DNA from: Paragorgia papillata
Taxonomy: Eukaryota; Cnidaria; Anthozoa; Scleralcyonacea; Coralliidae
Assembly (NCBI GenBank): GCA_035771165.1
Contig: JAWNZC010000420.1
Coordinates: 124,001-188,000, forward strand
DNA: 64,000 bases
Direction of reading: 5' to 3'
Shown here piece after piece: positions 12,355 to 23,500 of this stretch. Position numbers and translations under genes: made by a program. Below the pieces are notes generated by a model that ran no database searches, was not told the DNA's origin, and was given only the letters and a program-made list of their open reading frames with translations. Each line of letters begins with the position of its first letter. The stretch's first letter is position 1.

Positions 12355-12996
12355 CATGCAGAAATCCTATTACTTCGCAAACACGACCCCACCCTTTAGT
12401 CCACCGGCTCTGGCTGTCGAGACGCCAACGGTAGTGCAGACTACCACGCTGAAATACTTGCAACCTTTCCTCCACGAACGTAAGTTGCAAAGATCCACTG
12501 CCCGCTTCGTGGCGAATTCCAACAGCAACGGTTGATATCGAAGACCTTATCCAAGTGCCAAAAGGTTCCATTCACCTATACGATGCCGACTCGGCCGAGA
12601 TCGAGCTGAAACAACTGCGGCGCTGAACTAACAGGCTTAGCAACTCACGGCAATCACATCAGAATCCGCATGAAGAATCACGATGCTCCCGAGACTAAAT
12701 ATTCCGTACGCATCTACAGGCAGACCGATGTACATTCACTGAACATGTCAACATACGCCACAAGACACATCGGAATCGAAGCACTTCGCGCTGCACGACA
12801 AATGATCTTCGAAGCCAGCGTCGTTTATGTTCAAGTCGAAAGAGACGCCAAGGGAAGGGCATCAGCGCCATTAGACGTCTATCGAAGACGACTCGTGAAC
12901 ATTGTGCTAGAAGATACCAACGGAGATGCCACAAGTTTCGCGGAAAATCTCGCTTTGAAGGGATTCACCATGTCGTTTTTACACCACGGGAATTGA
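12355..12996 (+). pseudogene. SNase-like (thermonuclease/TNase-fold) domain remnant
   Basis: Three overlapping frames must be followed: from Met at 12355 to about 12530, then to about 12625, then the frame of the 108-aa ORF starting at 12670. Together they show the layout of a staphylococcal-nuclease-like OB-fold. There is an Asp/Glu-rich strand (VDIEDLIQVP), then HIRIRMKNHDAPE, resembling the family's VRLxGIDAPE motif, then a helix (IGIEALRAARQMI). The segment VYVQVERD...DVYRRRLVNIVLED...FAENLALKGF corresponds to the family's DRYGRxLAxVxxDGxxxNExLVxxGLA. The usual GIDAPE is replaced by NHDAPE. A nuclease or a nucleic-acid/protein-binding (Tudor-SN-like) role is possible; activity is doubtful given the breaks. 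The SET-domain reading follows directly on the same strand, so the two may have been one protein. Confidence 0.5.
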
Positions 12997-12999
12997 CGA

Positions 13000-13901
13000 A
13001 GGCATAGATTCCAAGATGCGTAGTGCCATAACACAAAAGTGCGGAATGTTCAGCCTCCCCGAGGAGGTATTCACGTATCCATACAGACCGTGGGAAAATA
13101 CGACATTTCTGGTCCAAGAAACCAGAAGTGTACAAAGAATATCGGCCAATCCTGAATCCTCCACGACAACCAGAGGTCGTATGGAAACCTTCCCTAACCG
13201 ATGCGCCAGTTTACGACGGTTGCGATGATGAATGGCCAGACAGCCAAGATGGTGACAGTTATTTTTTCCGATTTGTGGAATGCAAGCTGCAGTTGGAAAC
13301 TCTCTGTTTTAAAGCTCGGAGCACGATAGAAGGAGCGGGAAACGGCTTGTTTCTGAAACCGCATGCTGGACCCATAGAGCAAGGTGACCATATCTGCCTC
13401 TACGCCGAGAAAAGCACGACCGAAGCTGAAATAAACTACAGTGGCAGTTCGCGTAACTACGCCATCTTTATCCCGAGAAAGAAAGCGTGGTTCGATGCAG
13501 AAATTGAAAATGGAAACAACTTGGGCAGGTTTGCAAATGAGCCGATGGTCATGGAATCCCTCAGGAAAATCCAAGAAATGTCGCGGAGCGAAACAGTGCC
13601 ATTGACTGAAGATAATTGGAAAGAGGTGGAAAATGACATCGATACCAAATGCACCGTGCAATTCAAACCCATCGCAGATCAACTTACCATCGTGGCAAAG
13701 GAGAGGCTAGGACCAATGAACAAACCACAAGAAATGTTCGTAAATTACGGTGGTCTACGAGACTATTGGATTCGTGCAATACTCGAAAATCCCGAGGCAC
13801 TATTCCCCAAAGAAATGAAGGACATTGTCCATTGGCTTTTTAACTCTCCACACTGTAATTGGACAACTGAACAGCGACGCAAGTGGGCTGCATACCCATG
13901 A
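13000..13901 (+). pseudogene. SET-domain protein (C-terminal part, frameshift at its start)
   Basis: A 257-codon open frame runs from a GTG at 13128 to a stop at 13901; coding character continues upstream in another frame (YPYRPWENTTF, about 13070-13110), so one frameshift separates it from the SNase-like part. SET hallmarks by residue: ARSTIEGAGNGLF (63-75) with GDHICLY after it, GRFANEP (133-139, the RFxNHxC/NWGRFxNDP region), CTVQF (165-169) and EMFVNYGGLRDYW (202-214), the usual end of the catalytic core. SET domains normally methylate lysine using S-adenosylmethionine. The canonical NHSC is not present, so activity is uncertain. No introns are evident, the composition is GC-rich against AT-rich neighbours, and broken relatives lie just upstream. 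It is probably carried by a mobile element rather than a host single-copy gene, which is inference. Confidence 0.7.
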
Positions 13902-14017
13902 GACGGAAGGAACTGAACGCTGCCACCGAAACAGTTTAACTCATGAACATCTAAAATCACAAAAACATTTCATTTTTATTTAAAGATGTTGGATGCGAAA
14001 CCAGGATTATTCATTTA

Positions 14018-14203
14018 ACAAATAGATTCCATTTTGCCGTTGTCTGTTCAGTTATAGATGCACAGATGACGTCACAACGTGGTAAGAACAAAAAAGTGGC
14101 CCACGAGACGCAGTCGAGTGGGTCACTGATGTTCTTACCACGTTGTGACGTCCTCTGTGCATCTATAACTGAACAGACAACAAAAAAATGGAATCTATTT
14201 GTT
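14018..14203. mobile_element. Foldback MITE (family also at 58.6-59.0 kb)
   Basis: Two ~75-bp arms are nearly perfect reverse complements: AACAAATAGATTCCATTTT, through TGACGTCACAACGTGGTAAG, mirrored to GGAATCTATTTGTT at the right. The centre is about 35 bp. A single related arm occurs at 58880-58966, and the downstream GGGGCATGAAAAAGG...GACGTGACCATG segment (14250-14310) matches 58723-58800 inverted. Confidence 0.85.
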
Positions 14204-14376
14204 TTATACAATAAAAGTTTAAAAGGTTTTTGTCGAAACTCTTGCCGGATTTTGGGGCATGAAAAAGGAAAAAAAGCAAGTCAGCTGACGTGATCTGACG
14301 TGACCATGCGTCTGTCCTCTAATAGATCATGGGCAACAACCAATGAAAACACGCATAGCAACCAGGGTATTGTATA

Positions 14377-14543
14377 AATTGCTATTGATAACGTTCTCTG
14401 GTTTTTATATTAATGTAATTGTAAACCGTTGTTTGTGTCACACTATTCATTGTAATCCACCCGTCGAAGGCTGCAGACTGGTAGCCGAAAGCTCGTAACC
14501 CCAAATTAATATAAAAACCAGAGAACGTTATCAATAGCAATTT
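14377..14543. mobile_element. Foldback MITE, 167 bp
   Basis: AATTGCTATTGATAACGTTC at 14377, continuing through GGTTTTTATATTAAT, is mirrored at 14506-14543. The centre contains CCGAAAGCTCGTAA. It is non-coding. Confidence 0.85.
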
Positions 14544-15004
14544 CATTTTTAGTTTACGCGTATATTTCACTTAAATTTTACTGTTCACTGAGCAAAAATA
14601 AGTGCTACAACCGCTGAAAAAATATTAGTAACTACTGAATAATTTAAACCTTATCATTTAATGGAACTTTTAGTCGTGAACTCGCCGTGTTCACCGGGTT
14701 ATATATGCTGAAGACTACTTAGTTTTAGTGGACGAACTAATCGAGATTTCCACATAGACCATGTAGGTAGTTGTATTCTACCAGATTCTGTGGCAACATG
14801 CCATCAACATTTGTTAAAATTACGACCTATAGTTTTGATAATGAATAAGATCTTTTCAAAAGCAATATTTTGCGTCGTCTGTTTTACTACCTAATGTCTA
14901 AAATGACCAAAAATCCTTCTTTAAGAAGGTTATTACCTGCATGCTTTATTGTATAAAATAGAGTGGGGGGTTTTCTTTTTTCCCCACTAATAAAATAAAT
15001 AGTT
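14544..15004. other. No gene recognised
   Basis: AT-rich, non-repetitive sequence without a usable frame. Confidence 0.4.
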
Positions 15005-15019
15005 TCACATGTGTGATTA

Positions 15020-15245
<226 letters not shown>

Positions 15246-16060
15246 GTTTGTAGAAGGGTTTGCCCATAGACCAGCAACCAATCCATTAAATTGTGGTAGA
15301 AAATTGGCTAAATATTCCATAAAACTCTGTCTGTAAGCTTCTCTGTGTAGAAGAAATGAATGAAAAAATGCTTGATTGCACTCATTACATCCTTATAGTA
15401 TGCAAGTCTTTAATATTCATAAACAAGCCAAATTCACAAAACAATGGGCTTGTCAGTTTCATTGTTTATACAAAAGGTGCAGTTTTGGATAAAGAGACAA
15501 CATTAATATTTGCATATAAATATTACTAGTGAATAAATCTCAAAACTCATTAATAATTCCTGAGGAAAACACAAAGGAAATCAGCACCGTGTTGGTGGTT
15601 TGCATTTGGTGGAAAAAATTACAAAAAAGAAATAAATTAAGCAAACTTTCACCAGGAATTTTCCCAGTGGGACACTCAAGTTGTCTCAATTGAGTTTCAA
15701 TAGTGTATTTTATCAAATATCTTAATATCTCAATAAGTATGCAGCAGTAGAATCTATTGGGTAGTCTTATGCCTGAGAGTGTTTCAACAGGATATCCAAA
15801 TCATTCTCGTCTTTTTTGCATAAGATGAATAAGTGGAATCAAGAATATTATTTATTCAAGAGAGACAAGTTTATATAGATGTGTAGGTCTGGTGAGTAAT
15901 TGGCCTATGTGCAATCCCTTAGTACCTTCTAGTTCATATAATCTCACATACATGTCGATTATCATAAAATGCACCAGCTAGAGTATAAAGGACTCCTATT
16001 TCTCGTAACAAAAACTAAATAATAATTGTCAGTTGTTTGCTGTACAAGCTGTGATAGTTG
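15246..16060. other. No gene recognised
   Basis: AT-rich sequence with many in-frame stops on both strands and no obvious repeat. Confidence 0.4.
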
Positions 16061-16081
16061 GTAATACTCAGAAAAACTCTG

Positions 16082-16154
16082 AGTTCTAAGCAGGACTCAA
16101 ACCCACAACCTTCTGAATGCTAGACAGACACTCTAACCATTGGGCCACTAGAAC
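16082..16154 (-). tRNA. tRNA-like sequence (tRNA gene relic or SINE head), anticodon position reads AGC
   Basis: On the minus strand 73 bases fold as a cloverleaf. The acceptor pairs GTTCTAG with TTAGAAC (6 Watson-Crick plus one G-T). The D arm includes TGGCCCAATGGTTAGAGT (A box), the anticodon arm is TCTGT/CTAGCAT/TCAGA, the variable loop is AGGTT, and the T arm is GTGGG-TTTGAGT-CCTGC (B box). Position 34-36 would be AGC (alanine), but the G3-U70 pair of tRNA-Ala is missing, the D stem has a mismatch and the T loop is TTTGAGT rather than TTCGANT. A small TCAGAG...CTGAGT hairpin follows immediately 3'. A tRNA-derived SINE or pseudogene is as likely as a functional tRNA. Confidence 0.45.
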
Positions 16155-16403
16155 ATCAGATAGCAGAGCATGGTTATTTAAGGTATTTATAAGTCTAAAG
16201 ACTGTGCCCAGTCCTGACAATTATTTCTAACATCAAGCTGCAATTTCTGAAAAAAAAACAAACTAAATAATTTCATCATTATATTATGGTTTCAGCTTAG
16301 CTTGCAATTGATATTTATTCATTTAGAATTTTAAATTTTTAAATGAGGTATGGGCTTTGCTTCAGTCCACGTTGAACACACTCATTTTACTAGTCACACT
16401 AGT

Positions 16404-16473
16404 GAGAATGAGAATACTTTATGTGAATTAATATACTGTAATATATTAATTCACATAAAGTATTCTCATTCTC
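16404..16473. mobile_element. Near-perfect 70-bp palindrome
   Basis: GAGAATGAGAATACTTTATG and the AT-rich bases that follow (16404-16435) are mirrored at 16442-16473. The flank GTCAATTTGAAC plus one arm recurs inverted at 54188-54223, so this is a dispersed family. Confidence 0.85.
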
Positions 16474-16952
16474 TGTCAATTTGAACTACTCTGTGACTCT
16501 ATCACAGCCAGGGGCGGCGTGGCCCACCGGGAGACCGGGAAATTTCCCGGTGGGCCCCAAGGATTTCTAGGCTGGTGGACCCCATTTGCCCCTAGAATTC
16601 TAGCTGGTGGGCCCTAAAAATTTGAAGAAAGATGGGCCCCGATGATGTGTAAAAACGGCCCTGGAGTAAAGCGTTCGGTCGTGTGCGAAAGCGCGTTTGC
16701 GCGTAAACGTGTATAGTTTGTGAAATTTAAAACTGCTGTGTGCTCAGTGCTGGAGGCCCTGCAGGTTGCCAATTATATTTCACTGACGAGTAGCGATGCT
16801 AAGTCATGGCTCCAACTATTGGCCAGCTAGGGCCCCGAACCCTGCGGTACCCGTCAAGCATATACTTCCGGTCTGAGTAACAGAGTTCACATTATTTCAT
16901 TGCGCATTTGCGCCTATTGAAGCCATAAATATGCCGGAGTCATTGACTGTAA

Positions 16953-18091
16953 ATGGCTGACAAAAGAGCGCATAGTACGCGTGATTCTGGGAATGTTCTT
17001 CCTAAGAAAAAACATAAAAGTGGGTCTCAAAAGCGACGAGAACAAGAAACAAAGCTCTTATTTGAAAGGTTATATTACGGTTATTACGGTATATAATTTG
17101 TATGAAACCTGAGCGAAGTTGTGCCGCGGGCGCAAGTCTTCGGTAGTTTCCGCCCAAATGCCGGGCAGAATTTCAAATTTCAATCATCTGACATATGTGT
17201 GAATTTCATCTCGTGCGCTATTACACTATTACGCTATTGGAAGTTAAGACAGAATGACAGGTTATCGAAAATGACGAGTCTTGTTTACGTGCTCGTTGAA
17301 AATGCGCAATGACGAAATAAATAAGTCTGACCTAGTGACATTTTGTGTAGAAATCCAACCTCCGCTTGGCCCAGGTGACGAGCTAACAACAGCTAACACG
17401 TTAGGAATTCTGCCAACTTCAAATGATGAACTTGAAGAAATTGATGGCGATGCAGTATCGAAAGTCAACGAAGTGTTCTCTAGCTCAAATCAACCCGAAC
17501 AAACTATTTCCACCATCACGGAAGAAATCATTCCAGCAAGACCATCAATCGAAGAGAGCTCGTGCGGAAACATGCTCGCTTTGAAGAAATGTTCAAAAAG
17601 CCAACGTTCAGTCAGCTTGAACAGTTTTTCAAATTTCATCCTCAGCCCCCTACCGCAAAGATTTCATTTGACGTCAATCGAGCGTTTAACAGAACGACGA
17701 GAACGGGTGCAAACTGGCATTGGTTAACTTTTGACGATGCTGAAAAAAAAATTACACTGCAGCCTTTGTTTAGCTTACTCGAATTGCGCAGGTTGTTTTA
17801 CAACTGGCCTTGCCGATTTCACATAGCTTGAACAGTACAGCGTACTCAGAGTTGTACACTGTCTATCATTTTCTCTTAACATTGGCCATCACCCAAGTCG
17901 AGTGTGAAAGATCGTTTTCTAAGTTAAAGTTGATCAAGACAAGGCTGCGATCATCTCTGAGCCAAGAAATTTGGAGAGCTTGATGTTGATGAGCGTGGAA
18001 ACTGATATTTTAAATAGAGTTTCGCTCGATAAAGTTGTCGATATGCTAGCATCCACGTCAACGGAGTTAAAAAGACTATTAATTGTGTAAA
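16953..18091 (+). pseudogene. hAT transposase remnant (TTF zinc finger + C-terminal dimerisation domain)
   Basis: The first piece, from ATG 16953, is Lys-rich (LPKKKHKSGSQKRREQE), typical of the N-terminus of ZMYM/TTF-type hAT transposases; GAAAG|GTTATA may be an exon end. A second piece (17302-about 17570) is acidic and Ser/Thr-rich. After a frameshift comes the TTF-type zinc-finger region (KISFDVNRAFNRT..., then WLTFDDAEKK). With another shift near 17750 it continues HCSLC...NCAGCF. About 60 bp later the frame VECERSFSKLKLIKTRLRSS plus LESLMLMSVETDIL appears: the hAT C-terminal dimerisation domain, ending at a stop at 18091. The RNase-H-like catalytic domain and insertion region that should lie between are missing, so the element cannot supply its own transposase. 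Confidence 0.85.
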
Positions 18092-18200
18092 TAAATGTAA
18101 TCGATTTGTAATTCCAACACGGCCTACGTAGCACAATTTTTTTTATTGTATTATTGTATATTCGAACTAACTGGGATATTTCAAAACTAAAGGAGAAATG

Positions 18201-18423
18201 ATAGAATACCTCAATACCCGTCCACTTTTGAAACCACATTGAAAGACAAAAATACAAGCCAGGATGCTTTAATATTGGATGTATTTGTTGTTTGTTATCA
18301 AATTGAACGGGATTTTTTTGTAGAACGAGGGCATTGTAATTTTAAAAGATGAAATTTCCGGAATTTGAGCATGATATTATCCATAACAGATATGCAAATA
18401 GTAAAAGTGGACGGGTATTCTAT
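18201..18423. mobile_element. MITE nested in the hAT element
   Basis: ATAGAATACC...ACCCGTCCACTTTT at the left is mirrored by AAAAGTGGACGGGTATTCTAT at the right. The left copy has an 8-bp internal duplication (AATACCTC). The 223-bp interior is AT-rich. Confidence 0.75.
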
Positions 18424-19634
18424 AATTTTACCAAACTAAACTTTTTATTATCTACCATTATCTATATTGAGCTATAGAGTACATGCACATGCTTGAAATA
18501 TTAGAGTAAATATTACTAGAGACGCACATGCCATTATGTAATCACACTAAATACAGTTTCTTCTAGGTTTTTAGCTTAATGAAGATAAAGTTTCTGCATT
18601 CTCATTTACAATTTATCCTTTTTTTATTGGTAGCTGTTTCCACACCCCAATTTTTACACCCCCCCCCCCCCCTAAAAGTGGGCCCCTAGCATATCATTTC
18701 CCGGGCCCTATTTGAGAGCCACGCCGCCCCTGATTTTAGCTGTGTGGACCAATCAGATGCGTTTGGGCAGGATTGGCTGAGGTACTCAGCCGGTACTTAT
18801 GTGCTCGCTCCGTGTTTAATGTCACGATTTTGCATTTTTGCACTTTTTACTTCCGCTACTATTCATACTTCCGGTGAGTTAGCTATGTGACTGAGCGAGG
18901 CCGTGAGGCATGTTATGTTGTAAGCTCTTTGCTCCTTTTGCTTTTGGAGTTGGACAAAAAGTTGAACAGCTGTGCCTTTTGATCAAGGTGTTGGTGCACA
19001 TTGTTGGTAGATTTTGAAAGTGACTGACTGACTTTGTAGTTTAACAGTGATCAGGTGTGGCTGACAACTGTAAATATGTTCACCAATGTGAAGTATGCAC
19101 CATATTGAACCTTCGATCTGATCTTCCTCAGCCCACTCCCACCTTTGCTCATGTGTTCTCAGTAATTTATGGTTGTGCAGATATTATTACTGCGGATTCA
19201 GGTTGAGTTGGCAGCGAGCATTGCAACGCAGTCTATGATTTAAACATTCCCGTTGTCAAATTATATTTTAAAATTGAATGATATCTGACGTCATTAAACT
19301 ATGCTTCTACAGAATGTGCTCTGAAAATGTTTAAATTGCGCTCTAAAAATGATAAAACGTTTCGCCCAAAATTTGCTTGGAAATTGAAAAAGTTGTGGTT
19401 AAAACGTGAAAAGTTGCTCACAACAAAATATACCATAGCGAGTACAGGGCAATTTATAGCTATATTTAGAGCGTTATGAGTACTTGCATGTAGTCAAATG
19501 GTTAATTGAGCCTATCTCTCATCTTTGACCCCAAGACCACCCAAAACCGACCTCTTTGTTATTTTAATCTGTCTAACACCAGACGATTTTACTCATCACA
19601 TGAGATCCTCTAGTACATGCGGCCAAAAACACAC

Positions 19635-19985
19635 AAGTTGTAACAGGTCTGCAGCTGGCCTTGTTACAACTTGTCATGATCAACAAGCCTGAACCCAGAT
19701 GCATTCGCTCAGCTTGCTATGTCTCTGGGGCAACAGCTGGCAACACGGCTATTGGAACAAGTTGTAACTGCATTGTTGATTACATCAGACTTGCTGCAAT
19801 TTGTTTTGTCAAGCCTAGTGTTATTTCTTGTTATCAACAGGCTTGTGACATGCAACAGCTCTGCAGGCAACAAGTTGCTACAGTGATCTGTTGTCACACA
19901 AGTCTGTTATGGCCTGATGCAATCAACAGGCTTGTTGTGCAACTTGCAGCAAGCTTGCAAATTCCGCAAGTTGTAACAAGCCTGT
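19635..19985. repeat. Degenerate minisatellite, AACAAGCTTGTTGCAACTTG-like
   Basis: Repeated words such as CAACTTGTTACAAC, CAACAGGCTTGTTG, AACAAGTTGTAAC and ACAAGCCTG occur every ~20-25 bp in both orientations. This gives a 108-codon frame with no stop that I regard as spurious, because the counterpart in the other arm (45835-46185) changes frame through a one-base difference. Confidence 0.7.
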
Positions 19986-20981
19986 GAGATTTATGGCTGT
20001 GTATTCAATGGGTAACAGCTTCACTTTAGAGCCAATTTACCTGTTTCATTTGCTTCCATTTTCCCCAGTCATCATCAGTGTAATGAATGGTTATTGAGTC
20101 CAACACCCTTCGTTGTATGATATAAACAGCACCAGGTATATTGCTTGGTTGCCAATAGGCTAACAGACTAGAGCTGGTGACGTTACTGACAGCCACTGTT
20201 ACTTCTAGAAAAGAAAGATAATGATTCTTAGATTAAGTGCAAGGTCTGGTTAAGGTAACAAAATTTAGTACAGTAATGTCTAATAGAGAAAATGTATGAC
20301 TGTGAAGATCCACGTACATTTAAGACGATCTGTCCAAGAAGCAACAACTCACGGAGCCTATTAGGCCCAATAAACTGTTGTTATTAGAACTGTAATTTAT
20401 TATTTTATTGTCAATTTTCTATATTTATTGTTTTCAGTCTTTTGTGGGCTCGCAGTAAATTGGCCATGCTGTTGCGGATACCCAGCCATCTTCTTTTTAG
20501 TGTTATTATTTTCAGTATTTATATACATAATTAGATGGCAAAGCTAATAAAATAAAATAAAAATAAAATAAAAATAGCATGCAACTTAATTTGAACAACC
20601 AGTTGGATAGGTTAGACTGAACAAAATACATAATAATTATAAAGTAGATATACTGTACATGCATAAATATTTAATTAAATAACTGAAACACACAGAGTTT
20701 TCCTTCACTAGAAATCTGTAGAACATACAGAGTCAATACTAACATGAATGTTTATGGGAGCTTAATGAATTATCCGAAGTTTCTTAAAAAAAGGATTTTA
20801 AAGTACTTGTGGGCATACAGACAACCCAGATTAAATGTAAACTAGATTTGAAAGATTGATTTTCTATTTTCGACTTTGCAGCATCCGGAACTTAAATTGA
20901 AGCCGATAAAGACGCGGGACGATAGCGACGAAATTATGATGGAAGGTATTTTGTTCAACTATTCCTCATTTGCATATTTGC

Positions 20982-21431
20982 TTTAAAGTGTCTATGAAAT
21001 GAAAAATTCGTTAGCATTTTTGTTGTTTTATTGTACAGAGGAGCATGGCAGGAGCACTCACTGAAAATTTCAAGAGAATGTGATGCGTAGTTTTCGCGCT
21101 GTAAACTCTCAAAGTTTGCCATGGCTAGTTCGTTCTTGGAGAAAAATTGGACTTTCGGAAACAATGCTTATGACGTACGCAGATGGACAACTATGCATAA
21201 GAACAATATATTTTCACTATTAATGATCCATCTGCGTACGTCATAAGGCATTGTTACCAAGAAGCCCAAATTTCACCAAAACAAACTATCCACGGCAAAT
21301 TTTGAGAGTTGATAGCGCGAAAACTACGCATCAGATTCTCTTGAGATTTTCAGTGAGTATTCCTGTCATGCTCCTCTGTACAATAAAACAACAACAATGC
21401 CAACGTATTTTTCACTTCATAGACACTTTAA
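20982..21431. mobile_element. Foldback MITE, ~205-bp arms
   Basis: The ends are TTTAAAGTGTCTATGAA and TTCATAGACACTTTAA. The arms mirror one another (for example TGCGTAGTTTTCGCGCT against AGCGCGAAAACTACGCA) around a ~38-bp centre flanked by CCATCTGCGTACGTCAT. An identical-layout copy lies at 44385-44833 in the other arm. The termini resemble those of the 38497-38825 element. Confidence 0.9.
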
Positions 21432-22399
21432 TATTTGTAATAGGGATTAATTCAATTTTCTTTTATTTACAGAAGAAAAAGAAAAGCAGGAAAATAGTGA
21501 GGAGAAAGAAAAAAAAACACGACAAAAACAGGTATTTTTAGTTAGAAAATATTGAATCATGAACTGTGTTTGAAGATTTATGAAAAAATTAGGGTAATAT
21601 TTAATAATTTAATATTAAAACCCCAGGCCTAGGTTAAGACACGTGAAATGCTAGTGGTGGTAGAAAAATGTAAAAATTCCAACATTTTTATGTTGGGGAT
21701 TATAAAGAAGATCTTAATGTTGTTTATACTGTAGTTTTATTTTCGCCGATATTTTTTTGTTTTTCATGATAGACAGATGGTATAGGTACTTCATGTTAAA
21801 CAGCACTCGCATTTGTTTAACGGGTAATTTATAAAATGCATAATTATAGTCCTTCATGGTTGTTTTGGGTGGTGATAACCCTAATTTTAACAATATTAAC
21901 CGTTAACCCCCACACTTTAAGCAATAACACTAAACCACTAAACTTTAACCCAATCCTAACATGAAGTAGTCGTTACTACCAGGCTTCTTGGCTCCACTGG
22001 TGTTGACTGAAATTTGGCTCCAATATCACTTTTTACTTTGGTTTTAGTTTGTTGGCATTTGTCGTTTTGGCATTTATACCGAATTTCGTGGATATAGTTT
22101 AATATGTGGAGATCAGAAATCTTGTTGTGTATGTTATTTATGCTGTCACTACTGTAGACGAGAAGAGTGGTTAAATATATGGTGAGTTATTTATATTATG
22201 ATTTATGAAGGAACAACTATGAAATACCCCGGCAATTCCCATATGGATTTACATGTGAAATAGAGCGAGAACCCATTTGATAAATGTTCAACATAAAGTT
22301 TACTGTTACGAAACTTTACCCTAATCCAAAAACTAACGCTTTTAATAATACTTGCTAACTAATCCCCATGACTGAAGTGTGAACGAAGCAATGTTCAGG

Positions 22400-23262
22400 G
22401 CCTACGCAAAATGGCGGGGCGGAGAAGACCCTGGCAAAGGCTGGTCACGTGACCCCAAGAATTTTGGAATATTTTGATGAGTGACTTACACTGTACTGAG
22501 GGTGGGCTCGGTACAGTCACTGATAAACAGTATAGTTGACTTGCATATGTGAAACTATTCAGCTAACAAATTTATCAAATCATTTAATGACCATCTTTAG
22601 TAAGTAGCGTCTATACTACAACATATTTGCTTTATACTAAAATGCAAGCAAGAAGTGTTTATTTGTTTCTGGACTTTCCGAATTTAATGTAAAAAGTTTA
22701 GAAATATACAAAGTCAAAGTCTTCAGTGCTGACCTAATTATGTTCGTCGATCGTGGTATTGTTGTTCATTGAATATTTGTATTAAAGTACAACCTCAACG
22801 AGGACAGCAGATTCGAATATGCCGTTTGAATATCAAATCGACAGATACAATTAAATTTCCACAAATTCCAAACGTGTCGACAAGAAACATAAATGCGCTA
22901 TACTGGGCGGCAAATAAATTTCAACAATCAACAACATTCGAATATTAAAATGTATGTAGCAGTACCTGTACCGCAGTAGTTCTATTGATAGTGGGTTTCT
23001 GTTTATGATCATTCGTCGCCTTCGGCTTCATTTCTGGCGAACAACGGCAACAAATATGAAATATCCAGCAAATGTCGTAAATCAAACGTAGTTTTTTGAA
23101 ATGTATCTGATTTACCGCTCGAATGTGACTTTATAAGACTTGCAACAACCTTCTACGTTTATAAGAACCGAATCAACGGCTCCCCCCAGGACGGGCGAGA
23201 TCTTGGAGTATTTTGGAATCACGTGACCAGTCTTTGCCAGGATCTTCTCTCGCCATTTTGAA
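22400..23262. mobile_element. Inverted-repeat element, GGTCACGTGACC family
   Basis: The left arm 22400-22476 (AAAATGGCGGGGCGGAGAAG ... GGCTGGTCACGTGACCCC ... TTTTGGAATATTTT) is mirrored, with divergence, at 23207-23262. The 730-bp interior is AT-rich with no gene. The left arm is also the end of the large inverted duplication. A related sequence at 42277 has the same GGTCACGTGAC...AGAATTTTGG word. Confidence 0.7.
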
Positions 23263-23319
23263 AGCAGAGAAAGCCCATGAGTACGACGTTGAATTTGATG
23301 TTATTGATTACCAGATATA

Positions 23320-23500
23320 GATCGTTTTCATGTGACGTCACGGGGGCGATATTGGTGTACCGAAAGAATGAAATGGCGGCCATAATGGTGTACAATCTTT
23401 ATCCTATGGGAATTTAGGTCTATTCTTATTCAAACATTTCGTATTGTTTCACCACCCCAATGGGGCCACCGACCACGTGAGTGAAAAACGATCCATTATA
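23320..23500. mobile_element. MITE, GATCGTTTTCA/TGAAAAACGATC termini
   Basis: Same family as 34589-34754: both contain TGACGTCACGG, CCATATTGGTGTAC-like repeats, TATTTCGTATTGTTTCACC-like sequence and CCGACCACGTGAGTGAAAA. Termini next to TA suggest a Tc1/mariner-type element. Confidence 0.8.

Larger units (their letters stand above)
16509..18732 (+). mobile_element. hAT DNA transposon, internally deleted (~2.2 kb)
   Basis: Termini CAGGGGCGGCGTGGC at 16509 and GCCACGCCGCCCCTG ending at 18732 form 15-bp perfect inverted repeats of hAT type. Subterminal regions are rich in GGTGGGCCC/GGGCCC. The flanking octamers are atcacagc (left) and attttagc (right), 5 of 8 identical, so the target duplication is imperfect or the left flank has been replaced. 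The right octamer is continuous with the inverted-duplication arm, and the uninterrupted target attttagc is visible in the other arm at 47073-47080. The interior codes for a broken transposase with its catalytic core deleted. Confidence 0.85.
18733..22476 (+). repeat. Left arm of a 3.74-kb inverted duplication
   Basis: The arm is collinear, in reverse, with 43342-47080. Differences seen by eye are a handful of single-base indels and substitutions (for example near 19940, 20410, 21229 and 21990). It starts immediately after the hAT right terminus and ends in GGAATATTTTG. No convincing gene lies within. It contains a minisatellite (19635-19985) and a foldback MITE (20982-21431); the rest is unannotatable AT-rich DNA. 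CTCGCTCCGTGTTTAA near its left end recurs a third time at 47958. Confidence 0.95.

Noticed and set aside
19661..19987. 108-aa Cys-rich frame in the left arm (145 aa in the right arm)
   Set aside because: It lies in a degenerate minisatellite, and a one-base indel between the two arms changes its end, so no selection on the protein is apparent.
21251..21541. Lys-rich frame in the foldback MITE and its right-arm counterpart (44275-44736)
   Set aside because: It spans a non-coding palindrome; both strands read open by symmetry.
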